A DNA stretch of 64,000 nt from Scatophagus argus (taxonomy: Eukaryota > Chordata > Actinopteri > Scatophagidae): positions 18,332,501 to 18,396,500 of the forward strand of contig NC_058496.1 of assembly GCF_020382885.2 (NCBI RefSeq), given 5' to 3'. The stretch's first letter is position 1. Each line of letters starts with the position of its first letter. The position numbers were made by a program, and so were the translations under genes. The notes beneath the pieces were generated by a model that saw only the letters and a list, made by a program, of their open reading frames with translations, was not told the origin of the DNA and made no database searches. Positions 29,437 to 39,600 of the stretch are shown one piece after another.

Positions 29437-30340
29437 CATAACTGGACTCATTTATGTATGGATTAATACCCCAGTACAATAAAAAAACACATCAAAACAT
29501 TCTATGAATATAAATAACTTTGTGGATGATGCACAGATGTTGAAACTTGCATTTTATGTATCTGCACAATAAATCCTCTTCACGTGGTCTTCTGTCCTCA
29601 CACTGATGTCATGACATTGTGAAAACCGAGGATCAGAACCTGTGCAACCTGCTATCTGCACACAGATCTTTTCTCTTAAACATCACAGAAGTGACATCAC
29701 CGCCATCCCTATTAGATTAACAAAGAGTAATTGGCTCTCATCAGCAGCCTTTTCAGTTGAAAATATGAATATAATGACTGTAAGTATTGTATAACTAAAT
29801 TGGACCTAATTCGATCATTGTAGTACAGTAATCCTTTCATCAGTTATTGGATAAGGTGGCTAATGGTCCAAACAACACAACCTACACTTCTCATGTGTCT
29901 TAGCCATAATTTGGTTTTGGTGTTTCCTGTTTTATTCTTGTCAGTTCTCTGTTGCGTTGGTTTCTCTGTGTCTCGCTTCCTGTCCTTGTTCTTTTCCAAC
30001 CAGTTTTGATTGTTTTCTCCATCCATAATTTGTTTCACCTGTGTCTTGTTAGCTCCCATGTATGGGGGAGCTCTGCCTCTCTCTTGTGCCAGTTTGTTAT
30101 GTTCTGTAGTCCAGCAATTCCTTGTGTTTGTCTTCTTGTTTTTTCTGGACTCTTCCTCGCCTTTTTTGCTTTTGCATCCCCCTCCCCATTTGGATTTGTT
30201 CACTTTCTCTGATTGCCTACCTGTGTACCAAACCTTTGCCATCACATTTAAGAATGTGAGTTTTACTGAAGTATGTCTACTGAGTCGTGAATTTGGGTCC
30301 TATTCTTCATGGTCCCCCAGTTAAAGGATAACCTAGAGAC
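29437..30340. other. Spacer within the C2 array
   Basis: This sequence between the pseudogene and the copy 2 promoter shows no recognisable gene. A T/C-rich stretch at 29930-30240 keeps frames open on both strands without family resemblance. Confidence 0.5.
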
Positions 30341-30349
30341 AAAAAATTG

Positions 30350-30514
30350 TAGCTCAGCCATATTATGTAATGCTGAGAGTGTAGCAGGTTGTGTTGTGGG
30401 GGGGGGGGGGGGGGGGTGAGTTTAAACTGATATGAGATGAACTATGCCAGCCTTTAAAAACAAATGGAACAGCAAACACAGTAGTCTGGGGAGATACGAA
30501 GCATCAAGGCTACA
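30350..30514 (+). promoter_or_regulatory. Promoter and untranslated exon 1 of C2 gene copy 2
   Basis: It is homologous to 25045-25193: GCTGAGAGTGTAGCAGGTTG, AAACTGATATGAG, a TATA-like CCTTTAAAAA (about 30451-30460) and an exon ending AGGCTACAG|GTAAG at 30514/30515. Unlike copy 1 it contains a 19-G run (30398-30416). Joined in frame to exon 2 it has a TAG, so translation cannot start here. Confidence 0.6.
30398..30416 (+). repeat. G19 tract in the copy 2 promoter
   Basis: An uninterrupted run of about 19 G sits roughly 40 bases upstream of the TATA-like box. The homologous place in copy 1 has only TGGGAGGGC. It could fold into a G-quadruplex, and its length is likely variable. Confidence 0.85.
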
Positions 30515-31556
30515 GGTAAGGCTACACCTGTTACTGTAAATTTACTCAGAGTTTGTGTTGTCCTTTTTAATTTCATACTAATCCAAGACTTTAAACTATT
30601 TCTTCCCTGCATGTTTGCAAAGAGGCATCTACAATCTATTTTAAGTTTCACAAACTGCCATATATGCTCAGTGTCCTGCAATTGTCCTGATGGTTTGTTA
30701 CTGTATTGTGATAACGTGTTGTACATGACAGGCCCCGTAAATGCTTCATTAATTGCATTGCAAAGACTTGTAATAATGTGTATATCAAGTACTTCTTGCA
30801 TACTGGTCTGCCTAAGAGCATTTCACAAAAGGTGTCCTGATGTAAATGTGATGAAACCCAGTGGAAAAGTTTTCTCAGGACACTCTAGAACATCTGAAAG
30901 GAACCTAACAAGAGAAATAATAATAATAAAAAAAAACAACCATAAATAAATATCACATGAAAATGGGTGAAAACACCCATGGGGAAACACCCCTCCCCAA
31001 AAACAAACAAAACATGCTGGCACATTTATTTTATTTCTATTCGCATATATCCTTATATAAACAACATATTAGAAACACTAATGGAATTTCTCACAGAGTT
31101 TCCTAACTAAAGAATAGCAATGGTTGGTCACCCTGCTTCACAATGACAGTATATTAGATTTACAAATGGAAAAAACTTAAGGAGTTCTATCTTATATATG
31201 TAATTAACATAACATTGCATCTGACAGAAAAAGACCTCACAGTGATAGGATATCTGGGATTTCTGCCACTATTTTAATTGGAATATTTGACAAATAATTT
31301 CATGTATGCAGAGTGTTAGCAGTGGTTTATCTGAGAGTGGCTGTTTTAAAAACCTCTATTCAAAGTTACTCCAAATCTCAATGAGAACATTAAACATTAT
31401 TTTCAGATATATTTCACAGTGATTTTATGTTTCACAGATTTGTTTCACAGTGGCTACGTTCTAAAACACAAAAGCAATCCTGTGGGACACACTGCTGAAT
31501 TTTGTGTGAACTCAGTGCACACTTTATCCTGTCCGCTGAGCGTGGACAACGTCGTA

Positions 31557-31591
<35 letters not shown>

Positions 31592-32516
31592 TTCAGCCCT
31601 GTCATGTTCAAACACACACAGACCTGCAGCTCATGAAGGCTCAGGTGGACTAGCAATGTGATCATCCGAATTCATCATGTTACATCACATGGGAAATTTT
31701 TAGAAAAGCTTGGAAAACAGCATTTTGATCCAAAAATGTACATACTTGGACAAATATTTATATGTTTGCGTTTGAATACATAAATAATACTACTGGGAAG
31801 CTAAAGAATAATATTAAAACCTCAAACACACAAAACATAATGGGCTTATATTGAATAATGACACATGTAATAATTTTTGTCTAATGCATGTAGTAATGTA
31901 GAAAGTAATGATGTGTAGGGAGTGTAGGTATAGGAGTCTGCATCCTGTCACAGTTCAGTTAACAACTGCTTATACAACAGTGCAGCCATATGTTTGTATT
32001 GAAGAAAGTAAGAATATGAAAAATGCTGCCATTGCACATAAAAATTACTCTCATTGAATCCAGGATTTTGCATAACTGTCCAATATCAACGTTCTTGTCT
32101 GGCAACAGTGGTTGCTTCAAAGACTCAAGTCTTAAATTACATTTGTTTGGTCATGGAGGGCAAAACATTTATAATTCTGAGTGATGCTTACTGAAAAAGT
32201 TCTGTCTGCTACTATGCATAGAAGAGCTTCAGTTTAAACTGAAGTCCAGTTGCCCCAACTTAAGCTCTTCCATGCAAGATTATCTTGATGGCTGAGAATC
32301 TACACAGACATAGTATAGAAGTCTGATACTGTGGTAATCCTCATTGCATTATTACTGCCAACTTGAATCTCAAAGCACTTAATATGAATGGGCCACTGTT
32401 TCAGAAGTATTCCTAAAAGTAGTGTGGAGTAAAATAGTGTTCTTGAACAGTCACAAGCCCTGAAAGCTAGGACTGTGTCATAAAACCATCTCAACCATCG
32501 GTATGATTTATTACAG
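30515..32516 (+). other. Intron 1 of C2 gene copy 2
   Basis: Donor CAG|GTAAGG; acceptor TTTATTACAG|TG. It holds a (TG)n microsatellite at 31559-31589 and an 18-bp perfect palindrome (32227-32244, CTTCAGTTTAAACTGAAG). It bears no close resemblance to the copy 1 intron, and no other exon is recognised. Confidence 0.55.
31559..31589 (+). repeat. (TG)n microsatellite
   Basis: About 15 TG units lie in the first intron of C2 copy 2. Confidence 0.9.
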
Positions 32517-32542
32517 TGTCATCCACAGCCTCCTTTGACGCA

Positions 32543-32929
32543 ATGGCCTCTGGTGTTCCACTCCTCCTGTTGGTCCTGTGCAGTCTGTCTGTAGCTGAAG
32601 CTCAGCTGAGGCTGTATAACCTGCGAGCCAGCGATCTTCCCTCCAACCTCTTGGGAACCACAGATGGCTATGTCAAGGTGTTCTGTGGCTCCGCCAACCT
32701 GGGTAAAACATCCATCCGTAACAATGACGCAAACCCCTGGTGGGAGGAGGAGTTCACCTACTTTCAGGCCCAGGAGAACGACGTACTGAAGCTTGAGGTT
32801 CATGACAGTGACGTTCTCTTTGATGACCTGGTGGGCGTCTGCCAGAGACAGATCAAGCTGGGAACACATGAGCACGACTGCTTCCTGAAGAAAGGCGGCA
32901 CCCTCCATTATTCCTACACCCTCGGCTGA
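32543..32929 (+). CDS. Secreted single C2-domain protein, perforin-C2-like, copy 2
   Basis: The exon starts at 32517; ATG 32543-32545 opens 128 residues with stop at 32927-32929, exactly the length of copy 1. The signal peptide is MASGVPLLLLVLCSLSVAEA. The C2 domain keeps TTDGYVKVFCG, NPWWEEEFTYFQ, HDSDVLFDDLVG and GGTLHYSYTLG. Against copy 1 most differences fall in residues 1-65 (for example LKVFDLRANDL versus LRLYNLRASDL, and GFEKVGQ versus GSANLGK). Residues from NPWWEEEF onward differ at only four or five places. As for copy 1, calcium-dependent membrane binding is inferred from the family and the role is unknown. A polyadenylation signal follows at 33081-33086. It is convergent with fam169a. 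Confidence 0.85.
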   Translation: MASGVPLLLLVLCSLSVAEAQLRLYNLRASDLPSNLLGTTDGYVKVFCGSANLGKTSIRNNDANPWWEEEFTYFQAQENDVLKLEVHDSDVLFDDLVGVCQRQIKLGTHEHDCFLKKGGTLHYSYTLG

Positions 32930-34030
32930 AGCAGTCATTAGCCATGTGTAGATGTAGCTGACCTTCAGTCTTTAGATCCACCTGCACATCCCTCAGAATA
33001 TTTTAGGAGGAAGTCACCTGTCTGAGTCACCATTTCAGATTAGACCATAAAATTATTTACTTTAACTGGTTACCACAAACAATAAACCTTATTCTGGCAA
33101 TGCTGTCGCTCTATACCATTGGATAGTTTAGCTGTATGTGACAGTACAGGCCGCTTATATTTACTACAACTAGCATGACTACATCTTGACATATGGCTTT
33201 AAGAGACTGGTGTGCAGGTTCTCATTCCATTATTCAGATTTTTATTCAGACAAATCACATTCACATTATCCAAAAAGATCCAACCAGTTTTACTGAATAA
33301 ACCCTGTGAGCATTCATTCAGTGTTTTTATTATGCTTTTCTGTTGACTTTTTACCCTGTTTGTCACATAGAAGTAAACCTTACCCTGTAATTTATAGTGG
33401 AATATCATCAAACATACAAAATGCTTGGAGGCTCCTGCTGGTACTTGATTGTAGGCACAATGGAAAAAAACAGGTGATGGGGTAAGGCAGTAACAATCAC
33501 GAATTTTGGAGGAGAGTAAAAATAAACTATTGAGCATTGAGCATGGATCTGTTATATCTGTCTTCCACTTCATTATATGATTTTGAATAATAAATCATTT
33601 GAGTAATGTGTCTATACTGCAGCAGGTCAAAACAGACGGAACACAAAGCAAACTCTCTCAAGTGCACAGTGGTGGAAGGCTTATACTGTCAACTGAGGAC
33701 AAATACAACATATAGATGAAGACTGATCAAACACAGCTAATGTTGAATACTAAATGACACAGAGCTACAGCACTCCTGCCTCTCTTTCTCACATTATTGC
33801 AGAATTCCAACATTGTAACAATTTGCCTCAGTGACACAATTAATCAAGGTTGCATTTCAAAGGTATAATTGGCTCATTTCATGCTTATCAAAACTTGTTC
33901 CAAATTAATAGAATATTTCTATTTGTTTTTGTGACTTTGATGACCAGCCAGTTTAAGGAACAAGATTTTTATTTATTTATTTGCTTTTCTTGGTTCTGAC
34001 AAAGAACTAAAAGTATTCTTAAATTAATTC
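32729..34030 (+). repeat. Tandem duplication block, copy 2
   Basis: This is the partner of 26661-27955. Near-identity runs through the coding 3' half, the 3' untranslated region and about 0.9 kb beyond it, and fades after the ATTTTTATTTATTTATTTGC stretch near 33966. Confidence 0.85.
33081..33086 (+). promoter_or_regulatory. Polyadenylation signal, C2 copy 2
   Basis: AATAAA sits in the same context as the copy 1 signal (ACCACAAAC before, CCTTATTCTGG after). Confidence 0.6.
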
Positions 34031-34362
34031 AGTCTGCTACTTTAGTAACAAGCCAGAGGATGGCTGCTTGAAACTGTGCTACTACGGGCATGGAACTCCA
34101 TTGGATAATGAGCGTCTCACAACTGTCTAACATAGTTGTTGACCTTATGGACATTTTCTTATGTGCTTTTAGTTGCTGCCGCCACATTAATGGTGTCCTA
34201 TTTGTATTTTACATGTAGATTTAAGAACAGACCAGGGAACATTGACTATTAATGACAGTTACACTTCTAAGTGCTGATTCCATTTCGGTAAAGTGAAATG
34301 AAATACTGTGACCCCCCTCCCCGCAGAAGCAATTAAAGAACTTAAATACTATCTTCAAAATC

Positions 34363-34368
34363 TTTATT
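34363..34368 (-). promoter_or_regulatory. fam169a: Probable polyadenylation signal of fam169a
   Basis: TTTATT on the plus strand reads AATAAA on the minus strand. It is the left-most strong candidate before the C2 copy 2 duplication block and would give fam169a a 3' untranslated region of about 2.3 kb. Other TTTATT matches closer to the stop cannot be excluded. Confidence 0.4.
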
Positions 34369-36664
34369 TGCCACAAAAATAAGAATTTCAGTTAATGACT
34401 TTACAGAGAAAGGTTAATCCATATAAAACATTACTAAAGGATAAATTTAGTAAACGACCAAATGACCGATGCTATTAAACATAATTATATTTGTGAAAGA
34501 CCACACTTTTACATCAGACAGCTAAATAAATGTTGGGTACCAAGTACCAAATGATACAACAAAATAACCACATAAACTGACATTGACAACACAATATATA
34601 ATGTTGACTAAATAATATCACATCATTAAAACAGCATGAACATGACAGAGGACGTTGGCTACACGATGGCTTGAGAAAATTGCCCTCTTCACATGGTATA
34701 TAATGCTCAAGTTGGTGAAAATACATTTCAGGAGATTACGTATTAGATATACATTAACACCCACAGGTTAGAATAATGTTTATATAAAAAAGAACATGTT
34801 AATATTAAGACCAGATTTCAGCTGATAGTTCCAAAACAAAGACATTTTGGTAACATTTCTGTCTTTATCAAAGTACATACATTCTAATTAAGAAAATATC
34901 CAAAATGACTAGCTCCTTTGTAGACTAAACATATGTCTCAGTACTTTAAAACATTTTAATAAAACTAAAATTTTATTTCACCAAATATTTCGCCAAATAT
35001 TTCTAACTGGATCTTGTTGCATATTTCTGAGTGAAAAATTACCAAAAATTAATATGATTTGTTACCAAAATCATATCTCAAACAAAAATGGACTGAAAAC
35101 ATTATCTTCAGCCACTGCATTACACAATGCAAAGTAGACATTCACATTTTTAGAGAAATATAAGAAAAGGTTTACAATATAAAAATATTAATTCACCACT
35201 TGTAAGAATTCTTATAAAGTTGATACAAATTATGGCTTTGTAAAGAACAAAAGAAATCCAATGTGGCCCCTTTAGATGTTTATGTATATGTGTAGCTGTG
35301 GCTCGCCGCTTCAACATTTCAAAAACATTAATATCTTAATATCTGTGAAACTTGTGCAGTGCTACATCTTAGTTTTCCAGTAATCATAATGAATATTAAA
35401 GTACAGTTTCACAGAAAGTTAAGTAAGCAAGTAGGATTATCAGATATCAAAACACTGCACAGATGTTTTTAATACTATGAGACAGGATTTCACAACTATT
35501 TGGTTGGGCTTAGCTTAGCGCTGTGTGGCCAAATGATGTTTGATGATGATCGCATGGTGTTGCATTAAAAGTCTAGTTTCGACTTTTTTGGTTGTATTGC
35601 TGGTGTTTGCCTCAGTCCCTGACCCTACAAGGCCCAATGCAGTGCTCTCATACAATGCCACATGATCTACATTGCATGACACATGTCCATTTGGGTCACG
35701 TCCAACTCCCTTTTTAAAGTTAAATGGCATGAAAACGACAACTACGTCAGGCTGAAATTTGCAATAGCAGGTACGCTGTGGTGGTGTCTCACAAGGTGTA
35801 CAATAGGGCCCTAGATGATTTGTACTGAACATGTCTGAACATGCCCTAGCTGTTCTGGTGATTCAAGAACACAGAGTGATGGTGACACAGAATTTTAGTT
35901 TTAGTTTCTACCCCCTACCTGTGATAAATGTGCATTTATTCAGAGTCAACATTTCAAATTCTAAGCTGTCTTAAAGCAACACTGTGTGGAATTTGTAAAT
36001 CATGACAGGGTCTTTCAAATGATCACCGTGGCATCATTTTTTGTTTGTAAGAGGCACGTCAAAGTTTAAGTGAGACTACTAAATTTTAGAATGGTGTGGC
36101 TATAGTGGCTTTAAAGCAAGACTAAGTAACTTTCCTGTAGCAGCCACTGTGATCACAGGTGATCTGATCTGAGCTACTCACCGTTTGCAGGATTATGGAG
36201 GGCTGGAGCCCATAACAGTTTACAATGTGCTAGAAGAACCTATATGTTACAATACAGTGCTAAACAGGAGTCCAACAGTCTAACAAGTCAAGGATAGTCA
36301 GTGATATGTATGTGAACTGACTTAATATCAACAGTATTTAAACGTTGCATCAGCCAACTTTAACCACCATTATCACCAGCTACTGGTCATATCGGACCGG
36401 GTAAAGGAAACTCTTGAGTGTACTGAATACAGTAAGGTTGGCTTTTAATGTTCATTAATTAACGTTTCAAGAATGAAAATGTGTAATTTCTTTTTTTCAG
36501 AAGTTGCATAGCCCATAGCCTCGGTTTAAATCAAGTCAGTCTGTATTGCGGGTCTGGACACTACAGAGGGTTTGCACGCATGTGTGTGTGTGTGTATGTG
36601 TGTGTTCATTACATATATATTGCTTTTCAAGCATTTGTCTGTCTGTCATAGTATTCAGAACATC
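34369..36664 (-). other. fam169a: fam169a 3' untranslated region (probable)
   Basis: There is no coding potential of note on either strand. It is AT-rich with many ATTTA-type stretches. A (TG)n-like patch lies at 36580-36605. The extent rests on the polyadenylation signal proposed at 34363. Confidence 0.45.
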
Positions 36665-39600
36665 CTAGACTATGCTGTGATGCTTAGATTTACGAGTTGG
36701 TGTTACCTCAGTGCTTTTTCTCTTAAGGAAACTTGTCTTGTGAGCTGATTTAGGACTTTTTTCTTCATCAGACAAAGACTCCTCTGATTTTTGAACTTTG
36801 GCACTGCGGCGTTTGGTTTTAGATCTAGGTGTGATTGGGGGAACTGTCCTCCCTCTTAAAACTCTCTTTCCAATCACTATAGGCTCCACCTCTTCCTCTG
36901 ACATATTCTGCTCATCTTCCTCGTCCTCTTGACTTACACCTGCGTTCTCTACCTCTTCATCTGTATCCAGTGCTAAATTCTGGACAGTGACCTTTTCATT
37001 AGTACTCTCAACAGATCTCATGTTACTGCTTTTAGGTGAATCATCAGTCGACTGAAGCACATCTTCAGTTTTCTCATGTTCAGAGTTTTCTGTTCTGTTG
37101 TCCTCCTCCTCAACTACTGCTGCTTCCTCTGTTGAAGCATCCCTCACTTGCTCTGCTTCTCCTACAGGTAGTTCTCCTCCTGATACACTCACAACTTCGT
37201 CTTCAATATCTTTATCTTGCTGTACCCCCATTTCCATACAATTTCCTTCTTCCCCAGCCTTCTCCCCTTTCTCCTCAGGCAATTCCTGTCCTGTCTCTTC
37301 TTCCTCTCCTTCAGTCTCTTCAGCAGGAGCAGTTTCTTCTTCTCCCTCTTCCTCTGGCCGACACAGTCTGCGAGCTCTTTTGGATTTATGCCTAGGTGTG
37401 GCAGGACCAGACCTCCTTCCCTTCCTAAGAATCCTTGTTTCTACTGCCGCCTCATCTGTATCAGAACTCTTTTCCACCACTGTCCTCTCTAGTTCACTTT
37501 CTTCTTGTTGGCTTTTTCTGATTTTGAATCTTGGTGTGGCTTTTGCAGTCTTCCCACCTCTTCTAAGAACTCTTGGTTCAACAGCTGGTGCCTCTTCATC
37601 ATTTGTAACTTTTTCCTCCCCTGTATTAGTTACCTCCTCAGCACTTTCTTCAATAGGAGTCACTTCCTGTCCATTTGCACATGTCTCTGAAACAGCAGAC
37701 TGGCTTTCTGCCACTGCCTCTTGGTCTGTAACTGATTCCTCTACCACAGGTTCTACTTTTTTCATCTCAACTTCTTGCTCTGTATTTTCTGCTTTCTCAC
37801 GTGCAGCTTCATCTTCATCTTTCTCTTTTTCAGCAACTTCTTCTGGCACTTCTTTGATTTCCTCTCCTTGCATTTCTTCAGCTGGAGTAGTTTCGTTGCC
37901 TCCCTCTTCCTCTGTCTCATACTGTGTGTGGGCTCTTTTGGATTTCGCCCTAGGTGTGACAGCAGTAGATCTTCTTCCCTTCCTCAAAAATCTTGTTTCT
38001 ACTGCTGGTTCATCTCCAGTTGCCTCGTCTTCTTTCTCATCTGTTTTTGTGGTTTTACTTCTCGCTGTGGCTCTCACTGCCTTTTTGCCACTTCTTAAAA
38101 GTCTTGCTTCAATAACTGGTGTTTCCTTCACCTCTGAAACATCTTCTGCCTTATCATCCTCTGTAGTCAGCAATGCCACTTCAGATATAGAGGTTGACTG
38201 TTCCTCCTCCAGTGTATCTTTTGTTGTTGCCGCTTCCTCAGCAACATTGTCCGAGATCTTTTCCTCATTAGCACTTTCTTCAGTGGGAGCCTCTGTGTCC
38301 TCTTCTGCAGTTGTCCCAGTACTGCCAGCCTGTCCTTCCTCTGACAGTATGACAGTTTCTTCTGCAAGAGTATCCACTTTCTCTTCACTCACTTCTGGTT
38401 CTGCATTTTCTGCTTGCTGAATTGCATCCTTTCCTTGAAGTCTCTCTCCCTTCTCCTGATCAGCCACCTGTTGTTGTTCCTCAGCTTGTTCCTCTTCTTC
38501 CTTTGCCTCTTTCTCCTCAACTGTTGTAGATTCCTCTTCTCCCTTTTCCTCTCCTTGCTGGAGTTTCTCTTCTCCAATTTCAAAAGTGTCCTCCTTTTCA
38601 GCTTCACCCTTTTTCTGTTTGCATTTCGCTAATTTAACTCTTGGTGTGGCTTTGACTGCTTGCTTCCTACTTCTCTGTGTTCTGGTTTCGGTGACTGTAG
38701 GTTCCTCCTCCTCCTCATCAACACTTTTAACCTCATCTTCTTTAGCTGTCTCATCAGCTCTCCCCTCCCCTCTATCTTGTATTGTAACTGCATCTTCTAC
38801 TTTGTCCCCACATCCTTCCTCTTCCACCAGCTTTTCATTTTTTTCTATTCCAACAGGAGAATCAGGGACATGCTTCTCTGCCACTGTTTCTTCCTCTTTC
38901 ATTGCTTCTTCCCTCTGCTCCTCTTCTGCCTCAGCAGCAGCCTTGGAGCTCTGTGCATCATGATGGGTTTTTTTCAGGTCCACTAAAACCACAGTCACTC
39001 TTTGGAGATCAGAAAGCTCAGGTACCATTCTCTCACTTTGTTCCTCCTCTGCTGATGCCATTCTCTCCTCTTCCCCAGGTGTAAGTATAGCTGAGTTAGT
39101 GGCAGGTTTGGGTAATGGTATGTCACTTTCTCCTTGTACTAAATCATCTGCTTTTGCTCCTGCTGTGATCTCCTCCTTTTCACTTACTATTGATGGTCCT
39201 TTTTCCACGTCTGCAGTAGGTCCTTCATTCTCCACCTCTGTTTCATCCATCTCTGGGGCTATACCCTCATCTCCTTCTGTCGGTGTCTCTTTGACTGATG
39301 GCAGCCTTTCTTCTTCCCCTACCTCTGCTACCTCAACTGATTTCTTGGGTCCTTCTTCCTCTTTCTGGAGTTCTTTGCTTCTTCTGGATCTGTTTATTGG
39401 AGGAGCTTTGGCTGTCTTTCCACCACTTCGCAGAGATCTAGTTACCATAACTGGTGGTAATTCCACTTCCTCGCCCTCCAAGACTGCCTTCCTTTCATCA
39501 CATTCTCCACCTGAGACTTCTACCTCATTTTCTGCAAATGTCTTATATATGGCTTCTGACTGGTCTTCAACAACATCTTGTCCTTTCTCTGTCACAGCTT

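Noticed and set aside
29844-30324. Overlapping open frames on both strands in the C2 array spacer
   Set aside because: Low-complexity T/C-rich composition explains them; no domain, signal or splice structure is visible.
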